Shown piece after piece: positions 22,386 through 32,772 of a stretch of DNA of 64,000 nucleotides. Within the stretch, counting starts at the first letter, position 1. Every line of letters begins with the position of its first letter. The position numbers and the translations under genes were made by a program. Below the pieces are notes generated by a model, which worked only from the letters and a program-made list of their open reading frames with translations, was not told where the DNA came from and did no database searches. The stretch is from Triatoma infestans (taxonomy: Eukaryota; Arthropoda; Insecta; Hemiptera; Reduviidae), in contig JAAEAF010004398.1 in assembly GCA_011037195.1 (NCBI GenBank), positions 1 to 64,000 of the forward strand, read 5' to 3'.

Positions 22386-22672
22386 AACTAAGGAAGGGAT
22401 TAGGTCAGTGGTAGCGCGCTCGATTAGCAACGCGGAGGACCCGGGTTCAACTTCAGCTACTGCCCTTATACATTTTTTTTTCCTAGGTGCCTGTTACAGC
22501 TCACTGTCCGGTGATGGACAGTGTTGTCTGCAGCGAGAGAACACTGTCTGGAGGCTGGCTGTGCACTGAGAAGTCTCCGAACTTTTGGGTAGCTATATGG
22601 GGCCAGAAGGCTTTGGATAGCATAGGGCTTGGTCCCTCCCCACAGACAATAAAAAAAAAACAAAAAACAAAA
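22386..22672 (+). mobile_element. SINE S1 with LINE L3-like 3' tail
   Basis: The tRNA-like head (ggtcagtggtagcgcgctcg; B-box gacccgggttcaac) is followed by the shared core (cactgtccggtgatggacag, tgttgtctgcagcgagagaa, gtgcactgagaagtctc), then a tail gggtagctatatggggcc ... ttggtccctccccacag and A-rich end. The tail matches the 3' end of LINE L3 (49550-49615 and 62325-62385), which suggests L3 reverse transcriptase mobilised it. Confidence 0.88.
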
Positions 22673-22692
22673 AGAACTACACATTTGAAGAG

Positions 22693-22995
22693 CTACAACT
22701 TTTGTTGTGATTGGTTCCCTCAGAGCTGGAAAGGCATCAGAGATATTTCCAATGATAGCCTGCTTCTTTTTGTGGTCATCGTTCGGTTTCTGGGCGTTCG
22801 CCTATCATCAGGTTGCTTTTTTGTCAAAAAATGTGATAACATAAGAGTGTATCAACTAAATATGCTCTATGCAAATCTATGTTATCCATTTATTGTTTGA
22901 CAAAAAAGCATCCTGATAATGGGCGAAAGCCTGGAAATCGGTCGATGACCACAAAAAAAGAAGCTGGCACACACGGAAAATATCTCTGATGTTAC
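22693..22995. mobile_element. Family A hairpin element, copy A4
   Basis: The left end tgttgtgattggttccctca and the right arm ending ggaaaatatctctgatg are inverted. Cores: minus 22772-22816 (GCAAC, CTGATGA, stem II AGGCG/CGCCC with G-rich slip, GAAACC) and plus 22908-22950 (CTGATAA, GGAAATCGGTC). The flanks read tacaactttt before and ttacaactta after, consistent with a short target duplication inside R. Confidence 0.85.
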
Positions 22996-23204
22996 AACTT
23001 ATATTTGAAACATTTCTCCGGGGAACCTCATTTAATCTAAACAAAATTAATTAGAAATAAATAGATCTCCAAAATTCTTAGTTTCTAGACAATTTATAAA
23101 CCAGAAGTATGTTTTTAATCTGAACAGTTTTAGTTTATTTATTTTTCTCCAATAAAAACACCAAACGAATTTCATTAAATTTTGGGTAGATTAGAAATGG
23201 GGGA

Positions 23205-23268
23205 GGCGAGCCTAATTCCACTGCGACCTACAAGACGAGGTCTATTGTGGATAAAAAAATTTTTTTGG
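23205..23268 (-). mobile_element. LINE L2 3'-tail scrap
   Basis: gcgagcctaattccactgcg, then acctacaagacgaggtctat, matches the start of the L2 element at 25725-25785. Only the 3' terminal ~60 bp is present. Confidence 0.55.
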
Positions 23269-23664
23269 GTATACTAACTATAAAGTTTGTCAAATGACTA
23301 TTTTGAAAATTGGTGTAAGCGGAAGTTTTTTTGAGTGTTTCACACCAGATTTTTTTTCTGTTTTTTTTTTTTTTTTAATTATTCCATATTTTCTAATCCT
23401 TAAAATAAATATTTGTATCTAAACATTTTGAACCATGTGATGTGGCTCGCGTATAAATTTGATCAGTCACCAAGTGGCCTATAGTCTCATTTGAGTTTGG
23501 ATCCCCAGCTCTAATGTGCCACATCAATGTAGTGTGTAGCTTTTGCCGCTACTAGAGGCATTGCTAATATACCAAGTTTAAAGACATAATCTTTTAAACC
23601 GTAAGAAAATGCGACTTCACAGTATAAGTTCTTAAATTATTTTAGAATTTAAATAAGAACTCAC

Positions 23665-23908
23665 GGAAGGGAATAGCTAAAGTGGTTAGCGTACTGGACT
23701 CCCACATGGAGGATCCGGGTTCGAGTCCAGCTGTGCTATCCTTAGATTTTTTCTTCCTAGGAGCCTCTACAACTCACTATCCGGTGATGGACAGTGTTGT
23801 CTGTAACGAGAGAACACCGTTCCCGGAGGCTGGCAGTACACTGGGAAGGCTGCGGGATCTAATGACCATAGATGTTGACGCGCCTTAAATTAAAAAAAAG
23901 AAAAAAAT
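23665..23908 (+). mobile_element. tRNA-derived SINE S2, copy a
   Basis: Head ggaagggaatagctaaagtg, B-box ccgggttcgagtccagctgt, core cactatccggtgatggacag, and the S2-specific tail atagatgttgacgcgcctta ending in A-rich sequence. The B-box agrees with GGTTCGANTCC. Full length. Confidence 0.9.
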
Positions 23909-24041
23909 CAAGTACTATTTTCGTGAGATAAGTCCATGTGTGTACTTCATCCCCAAGTTATTTTTAAAAATTTTTGCTATTTGCCTACAACTATTAATGA
24001 CACTGCGTTTTTTTTTTTTTTTGGTCCTTGTTTGGTTCTAG

Positions 24042-24188
24042 GCATGCTGCAAGGATTGTCCCGGGCGGACCAAGGATTAATCGCGCCACATCATCATCAT
24101 CACCACCACCATCAGACAGGCCTAGCGCATCATCCGGCCGCTTGGTCTACCCCATCTTCACCACCAGCTGATGATCTCCCACATAAAG
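24042..24188 (+). CDS. Putative host internal exon, His-rich
   Basis: A pyrimidine-rich tract ending tccttgtttggttctag precedes GCATGCTGCAAGG, and the exon ends ACATAAAG before gtaggga, so both splice signals fit. Length is 147 bp (divisible by three); one frame is open throughout, entered and left in the same phase. It encodes MLQGLSRADQGLIAP, eight histidines, QTGLAHHPAAWSTPSSPP and ADDLPHK. CpG-containing codons and this composition contrast with the surrounding AT-rich repeats. His runs with Pro/Ser/Ala linkers are typical of activation regions of developmental transcription factors, but no DNA-binding domain is in the window, so the gene is not named. No partner exons were found nearby. 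Confidence 0.6.
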
Positions 24189-24237
24189 GTAGGGATCATA
24201 ATTAAATTATTGAATAATAAAAAAAAAAAAAAACCGA

Positions 24238-24410
24238 ATCCCTTACTGCGGCTAAGAGGAAGTATTGTGGTTTTGTCAAAGATTGAATTTTTATATGGAA
24301 ATATTAGCGCCATTTTGCTGAATCGTTTTTTTTTCAGTTTTTTTTTTAGCGATCTTCTCGAAATTGGTTCCAACGATTTTCTTTTAATGCCTCTATACTA
24401 TTTTCATACG
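24238..24410 (+). repeat. R repeat 5' fragment
   Basis: ggctaagaggaagtattgtg, ttttgtcaaag and ctcgaaattggttccaacga are R phrases. It is truncated by the S1L insertion that follows. Confidence 0.65.
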
Positions 24411-24416
24411 ACTAGC

Positions 24417-24846
24417 CAGCAAGGGGTATCTGGTGCATGCAGTTATTTGGGGAGTAGCGACTACACGGGTTACCATAGCTCAGAACTCCATGCACTTAGT
24501 CAGAGGAGTACACAGTACGCTCTACATACACTCTACACTTTACAGACAAGGAAAACCACAGTTCACAACCTAGGGTCTCCGTTCCTAGTTAATTGGCGTA
24601 AGCCAAGAGAGAAGGAAGGGATTAGCTCAGTGGTAGCTCCCTGGACTAGCAACGCGAACGTGCCGGGTTTTTGAATCCAGCATCCTGCCCTTAGATTTTC
24701 TCTCTTCCTAGGAGCCTTTACAACAGTATTCTCTCTAGCTAGTGAATACTGCTTGGTGGCCGGCAATGCATTGAGAAGTCTCTAGGGGTGGGGCAAAATA
24801 GATCTTCCAGGTCGCAGTGCAATAATCCCCTACAACAATCTACATA
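24417..24846 (+). mobile_element. Long SINE variant S1L, copy a
   Basis: A ~200-bp 5' block (agcaaggggtatctg, catgcagttatttggggagt, gtctccgttcctagttaatt) precedes the tRNA-like head aagggattagctcagtggta, then a shortened core and a third tail type: atagatcttccaggtcgcag with tgcaataatcccctacaaca. The tRNA-like promoter is therefore internal. Two minus-strand copies (33234-34529, 48120-48507) share exactly this order. Confidence 0.88.
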
Positions 24847-24849
24847 CTA

Positions 24850-25100
24850 CTAAATTCCTATCACTTTTATTGAAAAAAAAAAAATTCCCAGAAATTTGTT
24901 TTGGGGGGGGGGTTGGGGGCAACAGTAGCGTTATACTTTCCTCCAAAGTACCACTTCCGGTATAATATATGGTTAGTATCACCTACATAATATTAATTTA
25001 CTGTACAAGCAACGCTAGAATTTCAAATTTGAACAAAATCTGTTGACCGGTCGTGCAAATTTTACAGAAAAGGTTTCTGAGTTTTTTTTTGTTTTAAATA
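24850..25100 (+). repeat. R2 repeat
   Basis: cctatcacttttattgaaaa, a G run, caacagtagcgttatacttt, the phrase accacttccggtataatata and ggtttctgagtttttttt are R2 signatures. Confidence 0.7.
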
Positions 25101-25720
25101 TTCTAGAAAATAACAAAGATTTTTGTATATATATGTATGTTTTCGTGGGTTCTCCTTTTCAGCCTATTCTCTCCTAGCATTTCCTCCACAGGTTCGAACT
25201 TATTGTAATGTTCCTTACTCTACCCCAATGTGTCCTTACCCTCTATCCTTCGATTTCCGCATTCCGCGCATTTCCGCTGTCTTGGATTGTGTGTGTGTGT
25301 GTTTATTTTTTTACACAGAATAACTCGAAAGCGAATAGTCGCAGGAAGTTCATATTTCGTATTCTATTTTTCGTTACTACCACCCATCTGTATACGAAAG
25401 TTTAGGGCAAAAATCCATTAACCGGAATTATATTATCTAGAAAACATAAATACCTATTAACTTCCCGCGAAATTTGATTTCTAGATAGTTATGTGGAATT
25501 TGTACCGTTAAATGTTATTGGCTGCTCTTCTGGACTGTAATCTCACTTCTTCTATTAACTGTCTGGTTAGTTATAGCTCCGGTAACATAGTTTTGGAACC
25601 TGTCGAGCGTAGTTAAATGATGTCATAGCTATTAGAAAAGCTTTGGTAATGGGCGTAGCTTAACAACCGTTTAGGACAAATATGTAAAATGTGTACCCTC
25701 ACGCGTTGGTCTATTAGATT
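25101..25720. other. No gene recognised; TG microsatellite and R2-like scraps
   Basis: Contains a (TG)n at 25289-25302 followed by a T run, R2-like aactcgaaagcgaatagtcg, and unassigned sequence to 25720. C-rich frames here lack splice context. Confidence 0.4.
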
Positions 25721-25721
25721 C

Positions 25722-26048
25722 GAGTGAGAATGGCGAGCCTCATTCCACTGCGACCTAAAATAAGACGTCTATTGTGGATCCCCTAAAATTATAGCTCATC
25801 TTTCAGCTTCGCCCAATTAATCAAGCCTAGCAAAGCTGAGAGTGGCTCCGTCATAAAGCTCATGGCTTCGGGATTCCTTGCCGCCAGTTGAAAAAAACCT
25901 TGTCCTCGTTAGGCCGACACATTCACAGAGGACGTGTACCGGGGTATCCTCCTCAGTCTTGCAGAATAGGCATACCGCGTTATCCGCAAGTAACAAGTGG
26001 TGCATGTGCCTATTCAACCTACAATACCCTGTTAGTAGATGGTCTATT
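25722..26048 (-). pseudogene. LINE L2 3' end: C-terminal zinc knuckle and tail
   Basis: The minus-strand frame gives LLTGYCRLNRHMHHLL, then CLFCKTEEDTPVHVLCEC (26020-25920), the CxxC...HxxxxC knuckle that follows RNase H in R1/LOA-type non-LTR elements, then a short C-terminus. Downstream on that strand (25785-25725) lies a tail with ctattttaggtcgcagtgg-like sequence. Reverse transcriptase and RNase H proper are missing. The tail resembles the S1L SINE tail. Confidence 0.75.
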
Positions 26049-26110
26049 AGCTAGCGCACTTACCTATGGTGCGAGAATTCAGGGGTCGATTCCCCGTTGA
26101 AGGGCAAACT
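26030..26110 (+). repeat. tRNA-like segment, possible third SINE head
   Basis: ggtctattagctagcgcac resembles an A-box, and ggggtcgattccccgttg gives a 5-bp T-arm-like hairpin with B-box-like GGTCGATTCC. The acceptor stem does not close. It could be a decayed tRNA pseudogene. Confidence 0.35.
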
Positions 26111-27505
26111 CCGATTTTGATCCCAACATCGTGAGAAAAAAAAAACCGAGGAAGCTACAAAGTTGGTAGCGCATCTAGGTAGCGAAGCTTAGAATTAAAT
26201 GGGGAGAGAAATGGCGGCGTGCTTACCACACACACGTCCCTCCCCAATATATCTCCGTTTTGGCAAGGATAAAAAATATTTGTTAATTTTATATACAGGG
26301 GTGTCAAATTTAATATGGACCATCCACTTGGCTCGGAAAATATGCCGGATAGAATACATATCTCAAATGATACCTTACCTAAAGCGACTAACCTGTCACA
26401 TTAATGCAACGCCACCACCACCTAAAGCCGCATATACCAGGACCTAGGTTTAATTTTGAGGTATCCGTTGGGTTTAAAAATTTGAAACTGACAGTGCTCT
26501 CGTGTGATAGTTACACAACCAGGTTTATAAAAAATATATGAAATAAAATAAATAAATATATTTTGGTTTCGGTTCTATCCAGTTCATTCTATATTTATGT
26601 TCTTCAGAGACCCCTCTCCGCCATCCAAGATACAAAAGAAAAAAAAAAACCATAATAATAGTCGATGGAACACGCTTGGGAGAAATCTTGGAAGACAACT
26701 GGAGTAGAAGGAATTTACTAGGTACCGCTCTCATCCTAGGACCATTCTCCTAGATCTGCGAGAGGGTTGGGTCTCATAGGAGACAGCAACCCGCTTGTAT
26801 ATATAGCTTTCAGCCTTCTACCGGTGGTCGAACGTTTGGTGAAGCAGGGCGGGGATTTCTAACAGTCCCATTCTTTACACCACTACCACATCCAAGATAG
26901 AGGGTTGGATATTTATTTTTCCCGCCCTTTTTTTTTTGGTCATATATATATATAATTTTTCCTTCACAACCATTCTACAGTACGTATATTTTCCTGAACT
27001 TTTTTCCACCTTAGTCCACTTGCCATTGCTGGTAAAAAAATATAAATCATAGGAGAAGAGTTTCTTCTTTCCCACCAAAAAAGACCCTTACTTCACAGGA
27101 GACAACACCCTAGAAGTCTTCATTTCTTTATATACTCAGAAAAACTATATCTACCTCGTAAACAATCTAAGAAAGGAAAACTAAAGGACAAGAAAACTAC
27201 CAAGCTAAAACACTACACCCAAGTATTTTCTTTTTAGAATTTTCACGATTAAAAAGTGCAAGTTTCCAAAAAAAATTTGTAGGAAAAATTGAATACCAAA
27301 TTTGAGTTTCCGGCAATTTTTCCAAGGAAAAGCCAATTTTAGGAAATTTTTGATATTATCAAGATTTGTAGCTCATTTGGGTGTAACATGGAACTAAATT
27401 GATGTAACACGATTAGAAAAAAACTACACAAACTTGTCGTGGGAAAATTGGCCATAGTTGACTCAGTGTTTCTTTTTCGCATCGCTAATCCCTCTCTTTT
27501 GTCGG
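26111..27505. other. 1.4 kb without recognised content
   Basis: Mixed AT-rich sequence. Frames at 26199-26447 and 26525-26734 are open but short, without splice context or recognisable motif. A (TA)n occurs at 26942-26954. Nothing further is supported. Confidence 0.35.
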
Positions 27506-27506
27506 C

Positions 27507-27745
27507 TTTTTACTTTCTCTTACTCGCAGTAAGAGGAATTATTGTAACCGTGTCAAATTTTCGATATCCGAGTTTACACCGGAAATATCCGTTTTTGAAA
27601 TCCTCCATTCCAAAAAAGTGGTTTTTAGCAAATGGTCTGTGTGTGTGTGTGTGAACAGCATAGCTCAAAAATGAAAAACCTTAAAAAGTTGAAACTTGAC
27701 ATCCCGATTAGGTATCACAATGGGATCTGACAGTAAGTTATCTGC
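27507..27745 (+). repeat. R repeat 5' part
   Basis: It begins tttttactttctcttactcg, with taagaggaattattgtaacc, a (TG)n at 27640-27652, and ends at ggatctgacagtaagttatc; the 3' part is replaced by the element at 27746. Confidence 0.85.
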
Positions 27746-28105
27746 CAGCTAGCTCTGCAGCTCTTCGATTTCCATTATTCAACTTGAAGCCGTGAGTGGC
27801 GCTTCCCAGGTCTCGAATCAAGTAGCGTCAAAATAAGTGGTCCGACCCAGGAAGCCTCGTCTGTCATAGCCCTATTGTAAAGGCTTCCACATCCAGCATT
27901 TCCAACGCTGTGTCCGCTTCCTACCACATGTGAATGGCTGATTAGAAATCCACAGCGCAGTGGGTGGCGGCACCGCTGGGTTGCTGGTGGTCGACCGGGT
28001 CGCGTCACCCAGTGTGAACGCCCAATTGTAAACTGTCTTGATGATTGGGTCGCGCGACCCAGGAAGCCTCGTCTGTCATACCCCTTAATGACTTCTCCCA
28101 TTTGC
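27746..28105. repeat. Unclassified GC-richer repeat with perfect palindrome
   Basis: gacccaggaagcctcgtctg followed by tcata occurs twice (about 27844 and 28056). A perfect 16-bp palindrome tgggtcgcgcgaccca lies near 28044-28059, and the related gggtcgcgtcaccc at about 27998. The pattern cactgggtgacgcgaccc resembles termini of some PIF/Harbinger-type MITEs, but this is only resemblance. Confidence 0.5.
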
Positions 28106-28405
28106 TTAATGTTAATTTGTCTAGTTTATTACAAATTATGTAGATTAAAAGGGTATCCTACTTATCTATGGCTTGATGATACAATTCTTAGTGGATTAAA
28201 GATTACGTTGATATTCGATTGCATAATAATTCGTTCGTGTTCTGTTAAAAGCTTCTAAGGCGATAGCATAATTAGAATCTGTAACAGTAAGTAACACTAT
28301 TAAATCTGCGGCAGCACCCATTAAAGAACTTTTCAGATATTGGAATTTAGTAACGTTAGAAAAATACATCAGAGGACATTTTCCGTGATAGCCTGCTTCT
28401 TTTTG

Positions 28406-28448
28406 TGGTCATCGACCGGTTTCGGGTGTTCGCCCATCTTCAGGATGC
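28406..28448 (-). ncRNA. Hammerhead ribozyme motif (A5 minus arm)
   Basis: In ribozyme sense: GCATC, CTGAAGA, T, stem II GGG-CGAACA-CCC, GAAA, CCGGTC, GATGACC. Stem I CATC/GATG is a perfect 4 bp; stem III ACCGGT is self-complementary; the cleavage position is C. Confidence 0.78.
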
Positions 28449-28542
28449 GTTTGTCACACAGTATGATAACTTGCACAGAGCAAATTCAGTTTACACATTC
28501 AAGTAGGTGTGCAAGTCTGTGTTATTCCAATGTTTGACAAAT

Positions 28543-28588
28543 ACATCCTCTGATGATGGGCAAAGGTCTGAAACCGGTCGATGACCAC
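28543..28588 (+). ncRNA. Hammerhead ribozyme motif (A5 plus arm)
   Basis: CTGATGA, stem II start GGGC with a mutated partner (GGTCT), GAAA, CCGGTC, GATG. Core and stem III intact, stem II weakened, two extra bases before the core. Confidence 0.6.
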
Positions 28589-28991
28589 AAAAAGTTGTGG
28601 CCTGGAAAATGTCCTATGATGCTTTCCAGCTCTATGGAACCAACCACCACAACAGCTGGTAGGTTAATGGTAGGAAGCTTTACCGAAGGTTTCTCTGTTT
28701 GTGTTCCTGGAGGATGTACCTTAATATCGTGATCCCTAATTGTCATTCACTTGATTTTTAATTGTATATGTAGCTAAAGTTTCATAATATTGTTCAAATT
28801 GAATTCTGTATTCGCCTTTAACAGCATTTTTTTTTTTTTATCTTTAATTAAACTTTCTACGTTAAATTCTGTCATCAAATTGTTGAAATATATCTATCTC
28901 CCAGTGATATTTGCCATGCATGTAATTACCCAATATCATTTGACTGAAATGTATCAATAAATAATCAGGTAAGTTTGCGTTTTAACGGTAG

Positions 28992-29712
28992 CTCTTTTTT
29001 ACTTTCTCTTACCGTATTGTATGAAGTATTGTAATCAAAAGTAAGATGAAGTATTGTAATCGTGTCAAATTTTCGATATCGAGTTTTCACCCGAAATATC
29101 CGTTTTGAGGTCCCCTGTGTCTAAAAAAGTGGTTTTTAGCAACTGGTCTGCGCGCGCGCTTGTGTATGTATGCATGTATGTGAACATCACAGCTCAAAAA
29201 CGAAAAACCGTAGAAAGTTGAAACTTGATATTCCGTTTAGGTATCACCATTGGATCTGACAGTACGTTATCTGTCAAAATTCCTCAACTGGAAGTACTAG
29301 TTGTTTTTTTCACTTTTTTGCAATTTTCTTAAACATGGCTCCGACGATTTTCTTCCAACTTGGTACATGAACTACACATACAAAGATCTACAATTTTTAT
29401 TTAAAACATTTTTTGGCGGAAATTCATTTAAGGGCACTTTTGGGGGAGGGGTGGGGTTATGTTTTTATCTAAAGTGTTATCATAGTTGCATTATACAATT
29501 CTATCATCATAGAAAAATTACTTAGAAATAAATAGATGGCCAAAATTCCAAATTTCAAAGAAATTAGTAAACAGGAAATGCTTTTTTACTGAACAGTTTT
29601 TTCAGGTTTCAACGTATTTCGATACACAAACTATAAAATTTGTCAATTATAATTATGAGAACTGGTGTATGTGAAAGTTGTGTGAGTGTTTCACATCAGA
29701 TTTTTCTAATTA
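28992..29712 (+). repeat. R repeat
   Basis: It starts ttttactttctcttaccgt and ends gtgagtgtttcacatcagat, with an internal ggtatcaccattggatctga. One of the ~290-bp internal modules is missing. Confidence 0.9.
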
Positions 29713-29825
29713 ATTAATTAATATCTGCCATATTGAAGCAATAATTATTGAATTCTCAGACCCCAAATTATAAAAATAATGAATATAATAAAAAACAAAG
29801 GGAAAAAGAAATGCAATGAGAAAAA

Positions 29826-29903
29826 CTAGTCTACCAATGAGAGCAGAGTTTCTTTCAGAATAGCAAGTAGTTCATCGAATGATTTATGAGGATGTTGTCT
29901 GAG
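29826..29903 (-). CDS. Small host gene, exon 5 (terminal), predicted 90-aa protein
   Basis: The acceptor-like ttcattgtatcctcag precedes an open frame of 25 codons and TAG (29826-29828), starting LRQHPHKSFDELLAIL and ending LLSLVD. Phase 0 entry matches the exit phase of exon 4. Joined to exon 4 it extends an amphipathic stretch (LTDAQFQQLLAH then LRQHPHKSFDELL), as expected of a helical C-terminus. I do not recognise the family. Other exons could lie between; the intron is 5.7 kb and full of R, LINE and SINE insertions. Confidence 0.5.
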   Translation of the reverse strand, partial: LRQHPHKSFDELLAILKETLLSLVD

Positions 29904-30284
29904 CTGAGGATACAATGAATAGAAGAAACTAGTTTCCTGTATCTCTCTTAATAAGCGGTGAAACCAAACCGTATATTTTTAATAGCACACTCAAAATGTT
30001 CCACAAAAGTTGCACACTCAAAATATTGCAACACAAATACAAATTTAAGTATTAACAGAGGGGGGATGTCTGCAAAGTCCTGGGAATTTCTTGCTCTCCA
30101 GTTATTTTGACGTTTAAGTGGCATAACGGTCGGAGAGGGGGGTAGGCAACTACTCCTTAACCTATTTAGATGTTTCTGCAACCTGTGTTCATGCGGAAGA
30201 CAGCTACTTCTTATCACTCTTGGTAAATGTGCAGGGATTCTATCAATAGCACTCCAATCTCTTACTCAGATAAATTTTTGCCCA
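29904..30284. other. Intronic-type unique sequence
   Basis: No repeat family seen here is present. A minus frame (30217-29948) is open but lacks splice support. It lies in the putative intron upstream of exon 5. Confidence 0.35.
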
Positions 30285-30790
30285 TCTTTTTTTACTTTCT
30301 CTTACACCTCCTATTAAGAGGGAATATTGTAATCGTGTCAAATTTTCGATATCGAGTTTTCACCGAAAATATCCGTTTTGAGGTCCCCTGAGTCCAAAAA
30401 GTGGTTTTAGTAAATGGTCTGCGCGTGTGTGTTTATATATTTTAACAGAGTAGCTCAAAAAGTGGTAGCAAATAAAATGGCTCCGATGATTTCCTTGAAA
30501 CATCGTACATAAACTGGGCACTTTTTAGTGGAGGGGTGGGGTTATGTTTTTCTCTTAAGTGCTATCATAGTTGATTATACAATTCTATCATCCAAAGAAA
30601 ATTAATTAGAAAAAATAGATGGCCAAAATTCCAAGTTTCAAGAAAATTAGTAAACCGGAAGTGCGCTTTTACTGAACAGTTTTTTTTTTCAGTTTTCGAC
30701 GAATTTCATTAAATTTGGTGCACAACTATAAATTTGTCAATTATAATTTTGAGAACTGGAGTAAGAGAAAGTTGGTGAGTGTTTTTCACA

Positions 30791-30825
<35 letters not shown>
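30285..30825 (+). repeat. R repeat, internally deleted
   Basis: It starts tttttactttctcttacacc and ends gttggtgagtgtttttcaca followed by a 25-T run. The segment from ggtatcacc to the first module is missing. Confidence 0.88.
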
Positions 30826-30826
<1 letters not shown>

Positions 30827-31112
30827 GCCACCCTTCTTTCAGACTTAATTTCCTATTCGACTACTATTTGTGTCGTAGTTCCATATCATGCTGATATTGT
30901 AACTGGAGTGCAGGAGTTTTTTTTTTGGATTCCCCAAAGCCAAGGAATGGTATGATCAAGGGAATCCAACAGCTGCGAAGAACTTAGAAATAAAAAGAAA
31001 ACGAAGAGAGCACAGCTTTGGAAAACTCTCCCAGGACTGAGGCAATCTAAGATCTGTGTGGGGGGTTGGGGCGGTTATAACTAGAAAAGATCTGAAGCGT
31101 GCATCATTTTAT
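30826..31112. other. Unassigned sequence between two R copies
   Basis: No frame, splice signal or repeat recognised. Confidence 0.35.
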
Positions 31113-32046
31113 GATGTAAAAAAAAATCTGGTGTGAAACAATGCGTCCAAAAAAAATCTGGTGTAAAAAAGTTAGTGTACCAAATTCAATGAAATTCGTC
31201 GAAAACTGAAAAAACTGTTCAGTAAAAGCGGCACTTCCGGTTTACTAATTCTCTTGAAACTCGAAGTTTTGGTCTATCTATTTATTTCTAATTAATTTTG
31301 TTTGGATGGTAGAATTGTACGTACATTGCAGTTTATATAAAAACATAACCCCACCCCTCCCCTAAAAGTGCCCTTAAATGAATTTTTCCAGAGAAATGTT
31401 TTAAATAAAAGTTGTAGATCTTTTTATGTTTAGTATATATACCAAGTTTCAAGAAAATCGTCGGAGACATTTTCGAAAAAATGCGAAAAAGTGAAAAAAA
31501 ACATTCAGTAAAGTGGTAAAGTAAACGCACTTCCGGTCATCCGATTTTTTCAAACTTGGAATTTCAACAACATATTTAATTCTAATTAATATTATTTAGA
31601 TGACAAAATTGTCTAATAAATTGAAATAGCACTTTAGAGGAAGCTGTAACCCCACCCTTCCCCAAAAAGTGCCCTTAAATGAATTTTCCCAGAGAAATGT
31701 TTCAAATAAAAGTTGTAGTTCGCTGTATATGTTGTTGATATACCAAGTTTAAAGAAAATCATTGGAGCCATTTTTGAGAAAATCGTAAAAAAGTAGAAAA
31801 ACCAACTTGTTAAGTTGTACTTCCGGTTGAAGAATTTTGACAGATAACCTACTGTCGGATCCCATGGTGATACCTAAACAGGAATATCAAGTTTCAACTT
31901 TCTACGGTTTTTCGTATGTCACCTATGCTGTTCAAATACATACGCATATATATATAGACTGACCATTTGCTAAAAACCACTTTTTTTTGACTCAGGGGAC
32001 ACGATTACAATACTTCCACTTACTAGGAGTAATAGAAAGTAAAAAG
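31113..32046 (-). repeat. R repeat, near full length
   Basis: Read backwards: tctggtgtgaaacaatgcg with a duplicated aaaaatctggtgt start, three modules separated by acttccggt (about 31212, 31528, 31810), ggatcccatggtgataccta, and taggagtaatagaaagtaaa at the 5' end. Confidence 0.9.
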
Positions 32047-32410
32047 AGGCTCTGTATGCTGTTACGGGGTTTCCTCAGCAGGAGGCATTGAAGGCTAAGG
32101 TGGGCACCTGAAGCTGGGCCTAGAACATGATGGTACCTGCGGATTCTGTGGTACAATTGAACATTTGTGGCACCCATAAATTTCACCACTGCAATGCTAT
32201 CGACCAGATAAGATATGGAAGCCCGGTTAGTTACCAGCCGGTGGAGGAAGATATATCCTACCTAGAACCTCTGCTGATCCTGAGATTCGTCAGAGATCTT
32301 AATCTGGAAGGGGTGGTGTAGGTGAGTAGTAGACCCTTGGCACCAGTGGGTGGGCAGGATAGACCTCTTTTGATCGCACTGCACTGTATCATAAAAATAA
32401 AAATAAAAAA
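32047..32410 (+). pseudogene. LINE L2 3' end
   Basis: Broken frames yield TCGFCGTIEHLWHP (knuckle) and LRFVRDLNLEGVV before a tail with gatcgcactgcactg and an A-rich (taaaaa)n end. The C-terminal motif matches FLRDLNLKEVL of the L2 copy at 63285-63660. It lies directly at the 5' end of the R copy. Confidence 0.65.
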
Positions 32411-32520
32411 AAAATCTCGTGTGAAACACTCACACAACTTTCTCTTCCTACAGTTGACTGAATTGTAATTGGCAAATATTTATTAAACCTGTAATGTTTA
32501 TAAATGTTTGTCATTTTAAT
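32411..32520 (-). repeat. R repeat 3' terminus
   Basis: tctcgtgtgaaacactcaca, acaactttctcttcctacag and tgaattgtaattggcaaat form the R 3' end read backwards. Confidence 0.8.
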
Positions 32521-32523
32521 GTT

Positions 32524-32772
32524 TGTTTTTTTTTTTTAAATTAAGGCGCGTCAACATCTACTGTCATTGGCGCCGGGAGACTTCTCAGTGAACTGCCGGC
32601 CTCCGTAAGTGTTCTCTCGTTACAGACAACACTGTCTATCACCGGACTGTAAGAGCTGTAGAGGTTCCTAGGAAGAAAAAATCTAAGGGCAGCACAGCTG
32701 GACACGAACCTCGGTCCTCCGCGTAGGAATCCAGTTCGCTAACTAACCACTTAGCTATTTATTCCCTTCCCT
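32524..32772 (-). mobile_element. tRNA-derived SINE S2, copy c
   Basis: Tail aaattaaggcgcgtcaacat, core ctgtctatcaccggactgta, and the head with ggaatccagttcgctaacta and cttagctatttattccctt. Inserted within R. Confidence 0.88.

Larger units (their letters stand above)
21838..23380 (+). repeat. R repeat, long copy with SINE and A4 inside
   Basis: It begins agaaggaagtagggtaatct, has ggtatccatcatgggatccg, module phrases at 22130-22385, and ends gagtgtttcacaccaga with T runs at 23352-23376. Insertions at 22386-22672 (SINE) and 22693-22995 (A4) interrupt it. Confidence 0.85.
28362..28655. mobile_element. Family A hairpin element, copy A5
   Basis: Inverted arms, left acatcagaggacattttccg, right ending ctctatggaaccaaccacca. 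It is inserted in the BEL/Pao gag frame, giving relative ages. It bears two good ribozyme cores. Confidence 0.88.
28150..28950 (-). pseudogene. BEL/Pao-type gag remnant, split by A5
   Basis: Minus-strand frames: an N-terminal part near 28880-28760 (MTEFNVESLIKDK, then YRIQFEQYYETLA), a linker with KLPTINLP near 28680, and after the A5 insertion KFQYLKSSLMGAAADLI followed by LTVTDSNYAIALEAF at 28350-28230. This matches the DUF1759 gag region of BEL/Pao LTR retrotransposons, whose hallmark is KFxYLxSSLxGxAAxxI. In-frame stops and the hairpin-element insertion make it inactive. No protease, reverse transcriptase, integrase or LTR is visible. Confidence 0.75.
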
